A stretch of 64,000 nt of DNA from Mycogone perniciosa (lineage: Eukaryota > Ascomycota > Sordariomycetes > Hypocreales > Hypocreaceae). Where the stretch lies: assembly GCA_025331125.1 (NCBI GenBank), contig JAOALB010000038.1:62001-126000 (forward strand), given 5' to 3'. Position 1 is the first letter of the stretch. Each line of letters starts with the position of its first letter. Below the pieces are notes generated by a model. That model searched no databases. It was given only the letters and a program-made list of their open reading frames with translations, and was not told where the DNA came from. Positions 13,192 to 26,083 of the stretch are shown here, in pieces. The translations under genes were made by a program, and so were the position numbers.

Positions 13192-13310
13192 TGTCACGTT
13201 CCGAGCACGTTTCCCTTATATACAGTTGGTACCGTCATGATAATTGCTACAAATGCGATTATTAGCCTATTCTTTTGCCTGTTGGCGTGACGGGATGACG
13301 GTTCGTTACA
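13192..13310 (-). repeat. 119-bp LTR-like module with AATAT target duplication
   Basis: It begins TGTCACGTTCC and ends GGTTCGTTACA, so it has TG...CA ends and short inverted termini (TGTCACG / CGTTACA). AATAT precedes it at 13187-13191 and follows it at 13311-13315. On the minus strand it starts TGTAACGAACC, a very common start for fungal LTRs, and contains a TATATAAGGG box near its end. Just beyond its minus-strand end lies TGGTAGCAATC, which resembles an initiator-Met-type primer site but only in its first 7 bases. It may be a solo LTR, the 5' LTR of a small element covering 12521-13191, or a short non-autonomous element. Confidence 0.65.
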
Positions 13311-14015
13311 AATATACAAAGTGCAGATAAAGGAGAAAAAGAGGAAGGAAGGAAGGAAAGGGATAATACACTATTTATTATAGATTATCAACTATAATTT
13401 TTACTATTAAAATTAAAGTATTTAATAGGATTAAAGTGAATTATATCTTTAAATTAAGTTAATAAAGGGTTAATAGTGATATTTATTATTATAATAGTAT
13501 TAATAATATTACTATAATAGTAGTATTATTATAGTTTAAATTATAGATTATATAAAGCTATAAAGAGCTTTTTATAAATAGTATATAAACTATTTATATA
13601 AATATTAATTTCTATTTATATAAGTCATACTACTTTAATTTTACTTTATATATAATTAAATATTTTTATTAATTATATTATTTTATTTTATAAAGATATA
13701 TTATTTTATATTTATTATTTTATTATTTATAAAATTTACTGCCTTTGTAATATATAATATATTAAACCTTTGAAATTAAAGTTTAACCTTTAAAACGTAT
13801 ATTAAAATACTTATAAAACCTTTATTTTGAAATTAATTATTAAATTAAAAAAATTAATATAAATCTAAAATAATATTTATATACTTTTATTAAAATTTAT
13901 TAAAATAATTAAATTTACTATAAATAATATAATATTTAAAACTATTACTATATTATTATTAACTATTAATTATAATTTTAATATTTATTTAAAAATAAAG
14001 CTTTTATAGCTTTAT
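13311..14015. other. AT-rich spacer, no gene
   Basis: Positions 13311-13387 repeat 5019-5095 (purine-rich GAAGG tract). The remainder is RIP-mutated DNA with no motif I recognise. Confidence 0.6.
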
Positions 14016-17000
14016 TGTAATAATCTAGCTTAATTTTTAAGGGATAAACTAACGCTTATAGGTTTATATTAATAAAGAGGTTAAAGCTAAATATTAAATA
14101 AGGTAATATAGTTATGGTTCTATAAAATAAATAGTTTTAATAAATATAATTATTAATAACTATTCATATAACTATACTTAATACATAATAGGCTAATTAT
14201 ATATATATAAAAGAGATTTATATATAATTATGGATATTTTAATTAACGTTACTGCAATTATTATAATAATAGAATAATTAAATCAATAATTATATATTTT
14301 AAAGTAATAAGTATTTAAATAATTACTTTTAATATCGTAATTACTTTTTAATAATTAATTACAGCCATTATATTTGGTTATATTCTGTTAAGTCAATCTT
14401 TAATATAGTTAAGTTATAATATAATATCCCTTTCTTATGAATTTTATTTTTAGAATTTATTTTAATCTTTCCCTTTTTTTATATATAATATCCTTTTTTT
14501 AACTATTTTATTATATTCAATAGTTTATAGCCTATTTAAATTAAATTAACTCTTTATCCTTATTAATTTATAAACTTAATTTATATTAATACTTTTAATA
14601 TTATATGTTACTTTTATTATCGTTTTTATAGCTTAAAGTATATTATAAACAAGTACCTTTTTAAGTATAGTAAATATATTTATATTAATTATTTATATAA
14701 TAATATAAACGTTATATTAAAACTTTATAAATTCCTTTAAAGCTTTTCTTTAATATTATAGTTAAAACTATATTTTAATCTTAAATACTTTTTTTAAATT
14801 ATAATATTTTAACTATAAAGGAATTAATAAAAGAAGCTTTATTATTTTATTATAAAGTTTTTTATGAAGTTTAAAGGCAAATAAATAAAGATTTAAAGTA
14901 TTTAAAATATTTTTATGATTAAAGATAATAGCTGTAAATTAAAGTTAAAGAGATAGTTAAATATAGGTTAAAACCTTTAAATAAAGTAAAAGATTTAAAG
15001 TAGTAGGAATTAAAAATCCTTCTAAAGGTTTAATACTTTTAAAGTATTAATCTTTTTACTTTTCATGCTTTATTAAACCTTTTATTAAAAGCCTTAGCCT
15101 TTCATCAAATTACAATAAAGTTATTTCAAAGTATTTAAAGTATTTTTTAAGTTTTTAAAGGTTATATATTTCTTTATAGTTTTTTTATTTTATTAAATAT
15201 TAACATTTATTATTTCTTATTTTTATAGGTTTAATTTCTTTAACTTTATCTTTTATTTTAATGAATAAAACTTTAATTAAGTTTATAATTAATTTATCTT
15301 TTATTTATTTTATAATATCTTTTTAAATAATAAAATGTAAATTATCAAATAGGTTTAAATATTATTTAATAATATACATTTATAAATAATTTTTAAAATA
15401 GTCTTTTTAATTAAATTAAATATAAATCTCCTTAAAATTTAATATATTATTCAATTATATTATTTCAATATTTATAATTGTTTTATAAATAATAATATAA
15501 ATAAATAACATTTCCTTTTTGAAAAACTAGTTTTTTTAATTTATATTTATTAATATAAATTGTTTTTTTATAAGGTGAAAGTAGATTTCTATTTCTTTAT
15601 ATAACTATTTTATATCTTTAGCTTTAATTTATACTTTATTAATATATAAATCCTTTTTTAATATTTTATATATATTTATTATAAAGCTACAATTAATATA
15701 TATAAAATCTAATTTAGTTAATTTTATAATATTACTATTATAAAGTATTCATATAATTGATAATTCTTTTATTTAATTATTTTTATTAAGGTTAATATAA
15801 CTTTTTAAATAAACTTTAATAATTTAATTAAAATGCTTTATTTAATTATTTATTCATTTAAAATATCTAATATTAAATCTATAATTTATATTTAATTAAT
15901 CTATTAATATTTATTAAAGCTTGAATCTTAAAGTCAATCTTTTCTTAAAAATAATTTTAATTAACATTATATAATTAATTATAATAGATTATATAAATAT
16001 ATAAACTAATATCCTTATATTTATTACTTTTTTATGTTTAAAGAAATAAAAGTATTCAATAAACTATTTTATAATTAATATAATACTATTATATTTAATC
16101 TTTATTTTAGATTTTATAAATTATAATAGTCTAATCATAAAATTTAATAAAATTAACTTTTATTGTTTTTTTAATATTAATAAAGGTTGAAGTTTACTAT
16201 ATAGTTTATATTTTAAAGGTTTAATTATTTTATAAATTGTATAATAAAAAATGATATATTATATTTTTTTTAAATCTTTAAGATTTAAGGTACTTTTATA
16301 TTTATTTCTAAATTCTATAAATACCTTTATATTTATATATTTAATATTAATAAAAATTTATAATTATATTTCTTTTAAGTTTATTAGGAATTTAAGCTTT
16401 TTTTATTTTATTATTAAACATTGTTATTCTTAAATCTTTTTATTATTAGATTTTATATCTATTAGAAATCTATTATTATTTTAAATAATATAATCCTTTT
16501 TAATATATTAAAATATAGTATGATTATTAAATGTTTTATATATAGCTTAAAGTATTATATATTACTAATATCTTTGAAAAGGCTTATTTTAAAATCTACT
16601 TAATATAGTTAAGTTTTCTTTAATTATAATTAGTTTAGTTATTATATATATTTATTTATTTGTCTTTAAATCCTTTTTAATAAATTAAAATATAATGAGA
16701 TTTTAAAAACTATTTTATATAATAAACTTACCTTTAAAAATGTATTAAACTATTATAAAATATATAATATTTTTATAGTTAATATATACTTTAACTTTAT
16801 ATATTACTTTTAATAACTAATATTACTATTTCTTAAATATTAAAATAATTGTATAGAACTTTTTATTATATATTAAATAGTTTAATTTTATATTATGTAA
16901 TACTTTAAAGGAAAAAGGAATAAAATATACTTTATTATTTCTATTCTTTTAATTAAATTAAACTTTTATAGCAAAGTTAAAACTATTTGTTTAACTTTAA

Positions 17001-19206
17001 TTTGTTTAAATAGGTTAAATATAATAAATATAAGTTAATCTTTTATTGCTTATACTTTTAATAAACTTATATAAGTTTCTTTAAAAATAATAATATATTT
17101 TAAAAAAGTAACTTTTTGTATATAAACTTTATACTCTTTTAACTTTATAAATAGTTTAATATTTTATAGTATTTATAATGCTTTATAAATATATACTTTA
17201 TATTCTTTTCAAGTATTAAAAAGAATTTAAATATTCTTTCAATATATTGTTTATTATTTTTTAAAATGCAATAAAAGTATTAATAAAACTAATAGGTATA
17301 ATCAAATATTTAAATAACCTATATTTAATTTAAAATACAGTTATTTATTTATATCTCGTTTTTATTTAAATCAGGTTATAAGCGCTTTTAAAGTTTAATA
17401 TTATAAATTACTTTTTTTATATAATTTATTTTATAATTTTATAATTAATAGTAATAGGGTTTTATTTTTAATAGTACCTTTATTAAACTATTAATAGTTT
17501 ATAATTAATTATAATTTTTCTTTTTTCTTTAATATAAATATAATAAAATAGTTTACTTTTAATAAAAAGAGTGAAATATACCTTTTAATTAATATATTAT
17601 TTAAATATATATATAGGCTTTTAAGCTTTTTTTATTTAAATTATGAATTCTATAAAAGGTAATATTTATATTATGTTTTAATTTAATTATATAGTTTTAT
17701 TAATTATATTTTAATTGTTTAATATTAAATACTATTTTACATAATTTACTATATTCTTTATACTCTTTAAAGATATTATACAGTTATTTTAATAATAATA
17801 TTATTTTAAAGCTTTTTATTTTAAGTATTTTATTAACATTATTTAATACTTTTTATAAAAAGGTAAGTATTCCTTAAATTTATTTACTTTTTCTTTTATT
17901 CTATTTAAACATTATTTTTACGTAAATTATTTTTATAATTAAATTAAAAGTAGTCTTTTTAATTTTCTTTTTAATATATTTAAAGGTTTTATATAACATT
18001 TCGCTTTATAATTAAAGCTTTTTTAATAGTTTTAATTATTAAAGAAGCTTTACTATAACATTAATAAAGTTAGCTTTTTTTAATTAATATTAAAATTACT
18101 ATATTTTAATTAAAATTAATTAACAATAACATTATATTTATTAATATATATTCTAATATAAAAATTACCTTTTTATATTTAGCGATATTAAATTCAAAAT
18201 AATTAATTTCTTATTTAATTTATTTATTATTATATAAAAATGTTTTCTTTTATTTAATAAAGTTAATATAGTTTACCTTTTCTTTTTTAAGTAATTATAA
18301 GCAATTTACAGTTATAAGTATAATAAAGTTTTTTATTAATGTATTATTTTTTAATATATATAGCTAATATCCTTTAATTATTGTCTTTAATTTAAAATAT
18401 AATAGACTTTTATTATTACTTTTATTATTTAATATTTTAAAAGATACAATTTATTAATTATTACTTTATAGCTTTTTTATCAATAATATTAACTTTTTCT
18501 AATTCTTTTTTATATAGATTTTATAGTTAATTAAAGCTTTTTAAAGTAAATATTTTCTTTTCATTATAAATAGTTTCTTTATAAGTAATAAAATTAAATT
18601 AATTTTAATATAGTTTTTTTATAATTTAATTAATCTCTTTATTCTTTAACGTAAATTTATATTTTATATACTTTGATATTTATTACTTTTGAACCTTTTT
18701 TTAAAAGTAAATAATATATTAATCCTTTTAATAGTATATATGATTTAATAATAAATATAGAATATTATTAGTTTGTTATAAATATTAATCTTATAATTTA
18801 TTTTATTTATATATAATATATTTTAAGCTATTATATTTAAAAATAATAATACTAATTATATTTAAACGTTTTATTATAGTAAAAGTATTACTTTATTAAT
18901 TTCTTTTAATAGTAAATATAATATCTTTTAAATTTATTTCTTTTAAGTCTTTATAGTTAATAATATTCCTTTAAGGTTTTTTTATTTAATTTAATAATAA
19001 TAATTTTAAACTTTTCATATTATATAGCTATAATTTATTATTTAAAAGTATTATAATTTTATATTTATTTTATAAAGTAAAATAAAATCTTAATTAAAAA
19101 TAAATCATATATTTATATATAATCTATATAATTTAAGATATAATATAGTATTTCTTATAAATACTTTTATTTATAATATAGTCTTTTAATATATAAAAAA
19201 ATATAT
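14016..19206 (-). mobile_element. Minus-strand Ty3/gypsy (family A), 5' end missing
   Basis: Positions 14016-14422 are a reverse family-A LTR (TGTAATAATC... to ...GTTATAATATA). It is followed at its right by ATATCCCTTT, the complement of the polypurine tract, so it is the 3' LTR of an element reading leftwards. The internal region continues to 19206. For example 18355-18550 is the reverse complement of 7800-8050 of the complete element, with only transition-type differences over long runs. A family-C LTR begins at 19207, so the 5' part and 5' LTR are lost or displaced. No intact frame remains. Confidence 0.75.
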
Positions 19207-19579
19207 ATTAAAAAGGAGGGCTAAAAAGTAAGGATTTTATTGTAAATAGATAACCTTCCTATTCCGGCTAGACCTAGAATTAAGCCTGACGCTAGGACCA
19301 AGTTCCTAAAGGAACTTTAATATAAGTCAGGAAATTTCTGTTATCTTTAAGGATAATAATTAAGCTAGGACCAGCTACCCTGCCTACCTTAAACTTAATA
19401 TAATAAGTATAATAGCTATTGAAAAAAATGTGACTAAAATAGTTTCCTATTTATATAGCTGTAAGTTAATCTAAACAATTTCCTATATAAATAAATTTTA
19501 TAGAAAAGAGGAATAAGGCTATAAACCTAATTCTACTACTGCATTTCTATTATTTAGTTAAAGAACTATTATAAAAACT
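19207..19579 (+). repeat. Truncated family-C (copia) LTR
   Basis: It begins TATTAAAAAGGAGGGCTAAA and matches the first 373 bases of the 582-bp LTR at 19580-20161 with mainly C/T and G/A differences. It stops abruptly at ATTATAAAAACT, exactly where the next LTR starts. It is probably the remnant 5' LTR of an older copia copy whose 3' part survives at 26084-27050. Confidence 0.75.
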
Positions 19580-20161
19580 TGTTAAAAAGGAGGGCTAAAA
19601 AGCAAGGATTTTAGTGTATTTAGGTAACCTTCCTATCCTGGCTAGACCCGGAATTAGGCCCGATACTAGGACCGAGCTCTAGAGGAACATTAATGTAAGT
19701 CAGGAAATTTCTGTTATCTTTAACGATAACAATTAAACTAGGACCAGCTACCCCGCCTACCCTAGACTTAATATAATAGGCATAATGGCTATTGTAAAAA
19801 ATCTAACTAAAATAGTTTCCTGTTTATAAGCTGTGAGTCGATTTGGATAATTTCCTATATAAATAAATTTTGCGGAAAATAGGAATAAGGCTATAAACCT
19901 AGTTCTCCTGCTACATTTTTATTATTTACTTAAAGGACTATTATAAAAGATAAAGCTATTATTTATATAATTACTTCTATACTGGCCGCATATATACTAG
20001 ATATTTTATAGCTTTTGAGCTATTAAGCTAACTACAATTTAATTGTTTATTTATTGTTAACCTAATTAGACTTTTAGTCGTTTCCTTATTACTGCGTTAT
20101 ATACAGCTTCCTAGAAGCAGTATATATAAATAAGGTTTAGTATAACCTTATTATTTTAACA
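19580..20161 (+). repeat. 5' LTR of the copia element
   Basis: The 582-bp LTR runs from TGTTAAAAAGG to TATTTTAACA. Its end is followed directly by GGTTATAAGCC, the likely primer-binding site. It contains GGACCAGCTACC and CCTTCCTATCCTGGCTAGACC blocks shared with all other copies. Confidence 0.85.
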
Positions 20162-23100
20162 GGTTATAAGCCTAAGAGAGTTTTCTTTAAGTCTTTATTA
20201 CTAGATTTTTCTAGTAGTTATAGCACTTCCTTTAGCGCTACTATAGCACTTATAGCGGGTTTTATCGTGCTTATTCTAGTGCTTATATTAGTACTTTCAA
20301 GATTTTAGCTATTTAAAGCTATTCTTAGGCTTTTACTATAAATACTATTGCAGTTATAGTAATACTATTTATATTACTACCTTTATATACTATATAGTAT
20401 ATTCTTTATTTATACAGGATATAGGTTTAATGTTAGTAGTATAAGTTAACCTATTAAGGCTCTTAGCAGCCCTATTTCTTTAATTAAAGATAATAGCTTT
20501 CCCTAGCAGTAAAAGGATTTATTTATTTAGGTGCAGAATATAAAATAAAAGCTTTAGGCATAAAGGGCTTTTATTAAGACAGTAAAAGTATAGTTAAAAG
20601 GTTAAAATAATACTATAACTCAGCTATTTAATACTTTAGTTAGCCTAGCTGCTACTATTTTAAGTTTTTAACCTTAATAGACTATAAGTCTAATGAATAC
20701 TAATCCTATAGCCTTTATTTTAATGCTAATATAAACTTTTACTTTTATTCCTATACCTATTTAAGTTTTATTTTTATTAATTCCTTAACCTTAAACTATT
20801 ATTTTAACTTTAAATAATAGTTTTATTAAAAAGGTATTAAAAAAGGTTTATAGCTTTTTAAAAAGCTATAAGCTAGTAAATCCTAATAACTTTAATTAAT
20901 AGAAACAGTCTTTAAATATTATATTAAAGGCTATAGATTACTATACCTTTATAGAAAATCCTATAATTGCTAATTCTTTATTTAATTTAAAATAGGCCCT
21001 ATTACTTATATTAATTAAAGATAGCTTAATAGCTATTCCTGCTATATCTATTACTTAGATTTAAAGCCTAAAAGAAGTATTTTAATATTATAAAGACTAT
21101 ATAGTTACTTTAATACACTTTAAAGAGATTCCCTTTATAAGGAATTTCATTTATTAAATTACAGTAATTATAAAGGATCTTTAATTGAATTTAATGCTAC
21201 TTTTAATAGTTTATTAGCTAAGTTAGCTATTTTAAAGGTTAATATTAATATACTAGATTAAGTAAATTAATATTTAAATTCCTTAAAAAAGACTTATCCT
21301 TAATAGGCTAAAAGAATTAAAGGAACTATTAGATTTAGCAGAGCTATCAGGCAACCAACTAAAGGTTTTAATATTTAGTTTCTTATAGTAGATACTAGAA
21401 AAGACTAGGAATCTATCTTTTACTGTATATAAGGTTAATAAGGCCTTAGGGCCCTCTAAACCCCTTAAAGATCAATTAATACCTCCTAAATCTAAAGGTT
21501 AAAAGCCAGCTTTTAACTTTTATAAAAGGAAAGGAAATTAAAAGAATTAAAATAATAATTAAAAATAAACTAAAAAGGATTATACTTTTACTAATATATA
21601 TAATCTAGTTATTAAAGGGTATAGCTTAATAAAGCTATTAAAAGATTCCTATATTAAATTTATTATTAGTTTAGATAGTAATTGAAATCTTTTATAAGCC
21701 TTAAATGCTAAAAAAGGGGGAAAGTCTTTAAAATCCCTTAACTCCTTTAAACTTCCTATTTAAAATAGTCTATTATATAATACTAGATCTATAATTTATA
21801 TAGTTAATTCTAGAAAATGGTTTATAGACTATAAACCTAATAATAGGGAACTTAGCGTTATTTATATTAAAGGGGGTTTTATTATACTTAAAGAAATAAA
21901 TATAACTACTTTTAATAAACTGAATAAAAATAATTAATATAAAGAAATAATATTATTAAATACCTTTTATTATATACAGTTAAATATAAACCTTATAAGT
22001 GGTTTAAGGCATTATTAAGTTAAAGGATATATATAATATAATACTCTTTTTATAAAAACTATACAGCTAATAAGGCTATTAAATCTTTTAAAATATAGTT
22101 TTTTTCTTACAATTAAAGGATATACTATACTATACAGCTATATAAATAGCTATAAAGCTTATAGCTCTATATAGGTTTAAATTCCTGCTATTAATAAAAA
22201 AAAGGCTTAAGAATATATTGCTATTTTAAAAGTAATAGCTTTAAAAAAACAATTAATTAAATCTAGTCTTAAGTTTATTAAAAAGAATAGTCTTAAAGGA
22301 AAGGATTTCTTTAAACTCCCTAAAACCTTAAGCTAAGTAAAGGATAAAGGGCCTTATATACCTTAATTGCTTAAAGAAATAAAGGGGAATAAGCTTATAA
22401 AGGATACCCTTATAAAGGAAAGGCCCTATATACTTAAAGAATCTTTTATTACTAAAGATCTAAAAGTTATTAAACTATTTAAACTAAAGGGAAATACTAT
22501 TATTAATAGTAATTTTAGCTATAAGCTGCTAAAGCTAGCCCTTTTATAGTATAAAAAACTAAGTTATATTAGTTTAAGTCTATTAAAGAAAACTATTAAA
22601 ATAACTATTAAAATTCCTAACTTTAATTTTATTAAAGAGATTAAATTTTATTGCTTAGTGTATAATAAAGGAAAAGCTATTAAGAGGCTTAATTTAAAGC
22701 TAATTCCTAATTTATTAGCCTCTTTAAATTATTTAAAAGCTAATACTTTCTCTATAAAGCTAGTACTTTATAATAAGGCCCCTATTAGTCTTTTAATTAT
22801 TAATAGAATATTAAAATATAGGTGGCTATTCTTTTTAAAAGATTATAGTAAACTTACCCTTTTAGCTACTATATAAGGCTTTATAAATAGCCTGAAAATA
22901 TAGTATAACCAGTATCTTAAAGAATTTTATTATAATAGCAGAAAAGAAATTAATCAAGACTTTTAAACCTAATTCTTTTCTTTAAGAATTATATATTTTT
23001 ATAGTAGCCTTTATATTTACAAATAAAATAGTTTAATAAAATACTTTACTAAAGTTTTATTAAATAAGCTATAGGCTACTATTATAACAGTTAACCTACT

Positions 23101-25500
23101 ACTATATCTCTAAAACTTTATTATTATTATAGTTTTTAAATTAATTAACAATATAGCTATTATTAATAAAGACTTTACCCTTTATTAAAAATTATATAAA
23201 GACTTAGACTTTAATAAAGATTATAAACCGAATCTATAAAGATATACAATTATTAGCTTTTATTATAAAGTATTTGTTTTATAAAAATAAAGGGCTAAAG
23301 GCTATAAATTAGCCCTTAAAACTAAAACTAAAAGACTACTAGCAGTTTTAAATAGCAATACCTACCTTATCTATATAACAATTAAATATATAGTCTTTAA
23401 ATCGTTAACTATAAAACTATATAAAGATAAAATTCTTAAGCTTTAAATCTTAAAGCTTACTATAAGTTAAGATAATAAAGAATTAAAGGGAGAAATAGAG
23501 TTAGATTCTATAGATTAAATAATTCCTAGCTTTCAGGATATTAATCCCTTACTCCTTAACTTTATTTTAAAGGGACTATTTACTACTATTCCCTTTATTC
23601 CTATACTAGTTATATAAAACTCTATAGTTATAAAGGATTTTATAAATATAGATATATCCTATTTTCTCTATAATAGTATTAAAAAGCTAGCCTTTCCAGC
23701 TACTGCAGTATAAGACCTATAAATGCTTAAGTAAATACTTTATAGTCCTAATAAAACTAAATAGCTAAAAGCGATTTATAGTAAATTTAACTAGCTAGTT
23801 AAATAATATACCTTTACCTTTATTAAGCATAATAGTATTCTTAAAGGCAGGAATCCTATTATTAGTCGATTAGTTTTAAAGACTAAAAAAAACTAAAATA
23901 CTAAAATACTAAAATTTAAAGCTAAACTAAGTACTAAAGGTTTTTAATAACTAAAAGGAATAGATTTTAACTAAATATTTACTTTAATAGCTATTCCTTT
24001 TACCTGGCAGCTTTTATTAACTTTAACTATTATCTATAATTAGGAAATTAAATAAATTAACTTTATTAATATATTCTTTAATAAAATACTTAAAGAACCT
24101 ATTTTCTTAAACTTCCTTAAAGGATTTAAAAACTATACTAGTTAAGCTTCCTTTAAAATTAAGTCTATTTTTAGAAAGCTGGGTTATAACCCTAATATAG
24201 ATTAGGTTATTTAGTTATAGAAAGCTCTTTATAGCCTAAAACAGTCCCTTAAAGAATAGCAACAGGCTTTATAAGCCTTAAGAAATAAACTAGGATATAA
24301 TCCTTTAATTTCTAACTCTATTATTTTTTATAATTTAAATAATGGTATTTTTAGTATTATTTATATAAATAACTATCTTTTTATTAAACTAAATAAAAAA
24401 GCTATAGCCTAATTAAAGCTAGCTTTTAATAAAGTTTATACTATAAAAAATAAAGGCCCTGCCTTTTTCTTTTTAAAGGTTTAGATAATTAAAGATAAAA
24501 AAAGGCTTTTTTTAGCTTTTTTAAAAATAGTATATTATTAAAGCTATAGAGTTTTTTAACCTTTAAAACTCTAAGCCTTTCTAATTACCCTTATAGCCTT
24601 TTATTTTAGTTAATAAAACTATAACTAAACTAAATAAAGCTAATATTAAGCTTTTTTCAGCTATTATTAATACTATTATCTACCTAATAATTTATATTTA
24701 AATAGATATTAACTTTTTAATTTAATAGCTAGTTAAATAATTTCAAGGCCTTTATAAAAAGCACTTAAATACAGCCTATAACCTATTATAGTATTTAAAT
24801 AATACTTAAAATCTAGCTATTTAATATACTAGAAAATCTAGTCCTATACCTATTAGCTATTACAATAGTAATTTTATTAAAAATAAAAAATTAAATAAAT
24901 CGACTTATAGCTATATTATTATAGTTGCTAATAAGTTAATTAGCTGGAAATTAAAAAGGGGCTTAACTATCTGTCTTTCTATACTAAAAGCAGAGTTTAT
25001 AGCTTTTATAAAAGCTATTAGAGAGATTTAATAACTTATTAGCCTATATAAAAAGGTAGATCAACTAATTAAACAGCTAATCTTATTATTTAACAATAAT
25101 AAAGGTGCTATTTCTACCTTAAATAACCCTACCCTTTATAATTAAATAAAATATACTTTATTACAGTTTAATTATATTAAAGAATAGGTTAAAAATAGCG
25201 TTATTATAGTTAGCTATCTAGAAACCAGTAAAATAGTTACTGATAGGCTTACTAAGCCTCTTTTAAGTCTAAAATTAAAGAATTTTATAAGTCTCCTTAA
25301 TTTTAAAAATTTACTTAAAGTATATACTTAAGGTTTTTACCTTTTTTATAGCTATTAGCTATTTTATAGTTATTAGCTATCTTTATTATTTTCAGGTATA
25401 TTAATAATCTTTTTTATTTTTTATATTTTAATTACTTTCCTATACCTAGATCCTATATTTACTTTAAAGTTATATAGGATAATATTTATTTTAAAGGGAG

Positions 25501-26083
25501 TATTAAAGAGGAGGGCTAAAAAGCAAGGATTTTAATATATTTAAGTAACCTTCCTATTTTAACTAGACCCAGAATCAGGCCCGACGCTAGGACTAAGCTT
25601 TAAAGGAACATTAATATAAGTCAGGAAATTTCTGTTATCTTTAATGATAATAATTAAGCTAGGACCAGCTACCCTGCCTACCCTAGATTTAATATAATAG
25701 GCATAATAGCTATTGTAAAAAATCTGACTAAAATGGTTTCCTGTTTATATAGCTATAAATCAATTTAGACGATTTCCTATATAAATAAATTTTGCAGAAA
25801 ATAAAAATAAGGCTATAAACCTAATTCTATTACTATATTCCTATTATTTAGTCGGAGGACTATTATAAAAGATAAAGCTATTATTTATATAATAACTTCT
25901 ATACTGGCTGTATATACACTAGATATTCTATAGCTTTTCAGCTATTAAATTAATTATAATTTAATTGTTTATGTATTGTTAACCTAATTAGACTTTTAGT
26001 TGTTTCTTTATTGCTGCGTTGTATACAGCTTCTAGGAAGCTGTATATATAAATAAGGTTTAGTTTAACCTTGTTATTTCAACA
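25501..26083 (+). repeat. 3' LTR of the copia element
   Basis: It starts TATTAAAGAGGAGGG right after the purine tract TTAAAGGGAG and ends TTATTTCAACA. Differences from the 5' LTR are mostly C/T and G/A. Directly beyond it, sequence equivalent to about 25108 onward (copia RNase H) resumes, showing insertion into, or junction with, another copy. Confidence 0.85.

Larger units (their letters stand above)
19580..26083 (+). mobile_element. Complete but dead Ty1/copia retrotransposon (family C)
   Basis: A 5' LTR at 19580-20161 (TGTTAAAAAGG...TTTTAACA) and a 3' LTR at 25501-26083, preceded by the tract AAAGGGAG, define an element of about 6.5 kb. Plus-strand relics appear in copia order. Gag-like sequence lies at about 20800-21600. 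The gag-pre-integrase block (YKKLSYISL) is at about 22545-22590, and integrase follows to about 22880 and beyond (RWLFFLKDYSKLTLLATI). Reverse transcriptase is at about 23990-24450 (KALYSLKQSLKE; YINN where YVDD is expected) and RNase H at about 24940-25290. Two frames of 60-72 codons survive around 22367-22876. Flanking pentamers differ (AAACT at left, GTACT at right), so the left junction may be rearranged. Confidence 0.88.

Noticed and set aside
16251..16433. Short open frame in the AT-rich block
   Set aside because: Composition-driven Phe/Ile/Tyr/Leu-rich translation inside a dead gypsy copy; no motif.
22367..22876. Two open frames of 60-72 codons as host genes
   Set aside because: They are the surviving gag-pre-integrase and integrase pieces of the copia element, separated by a stop.
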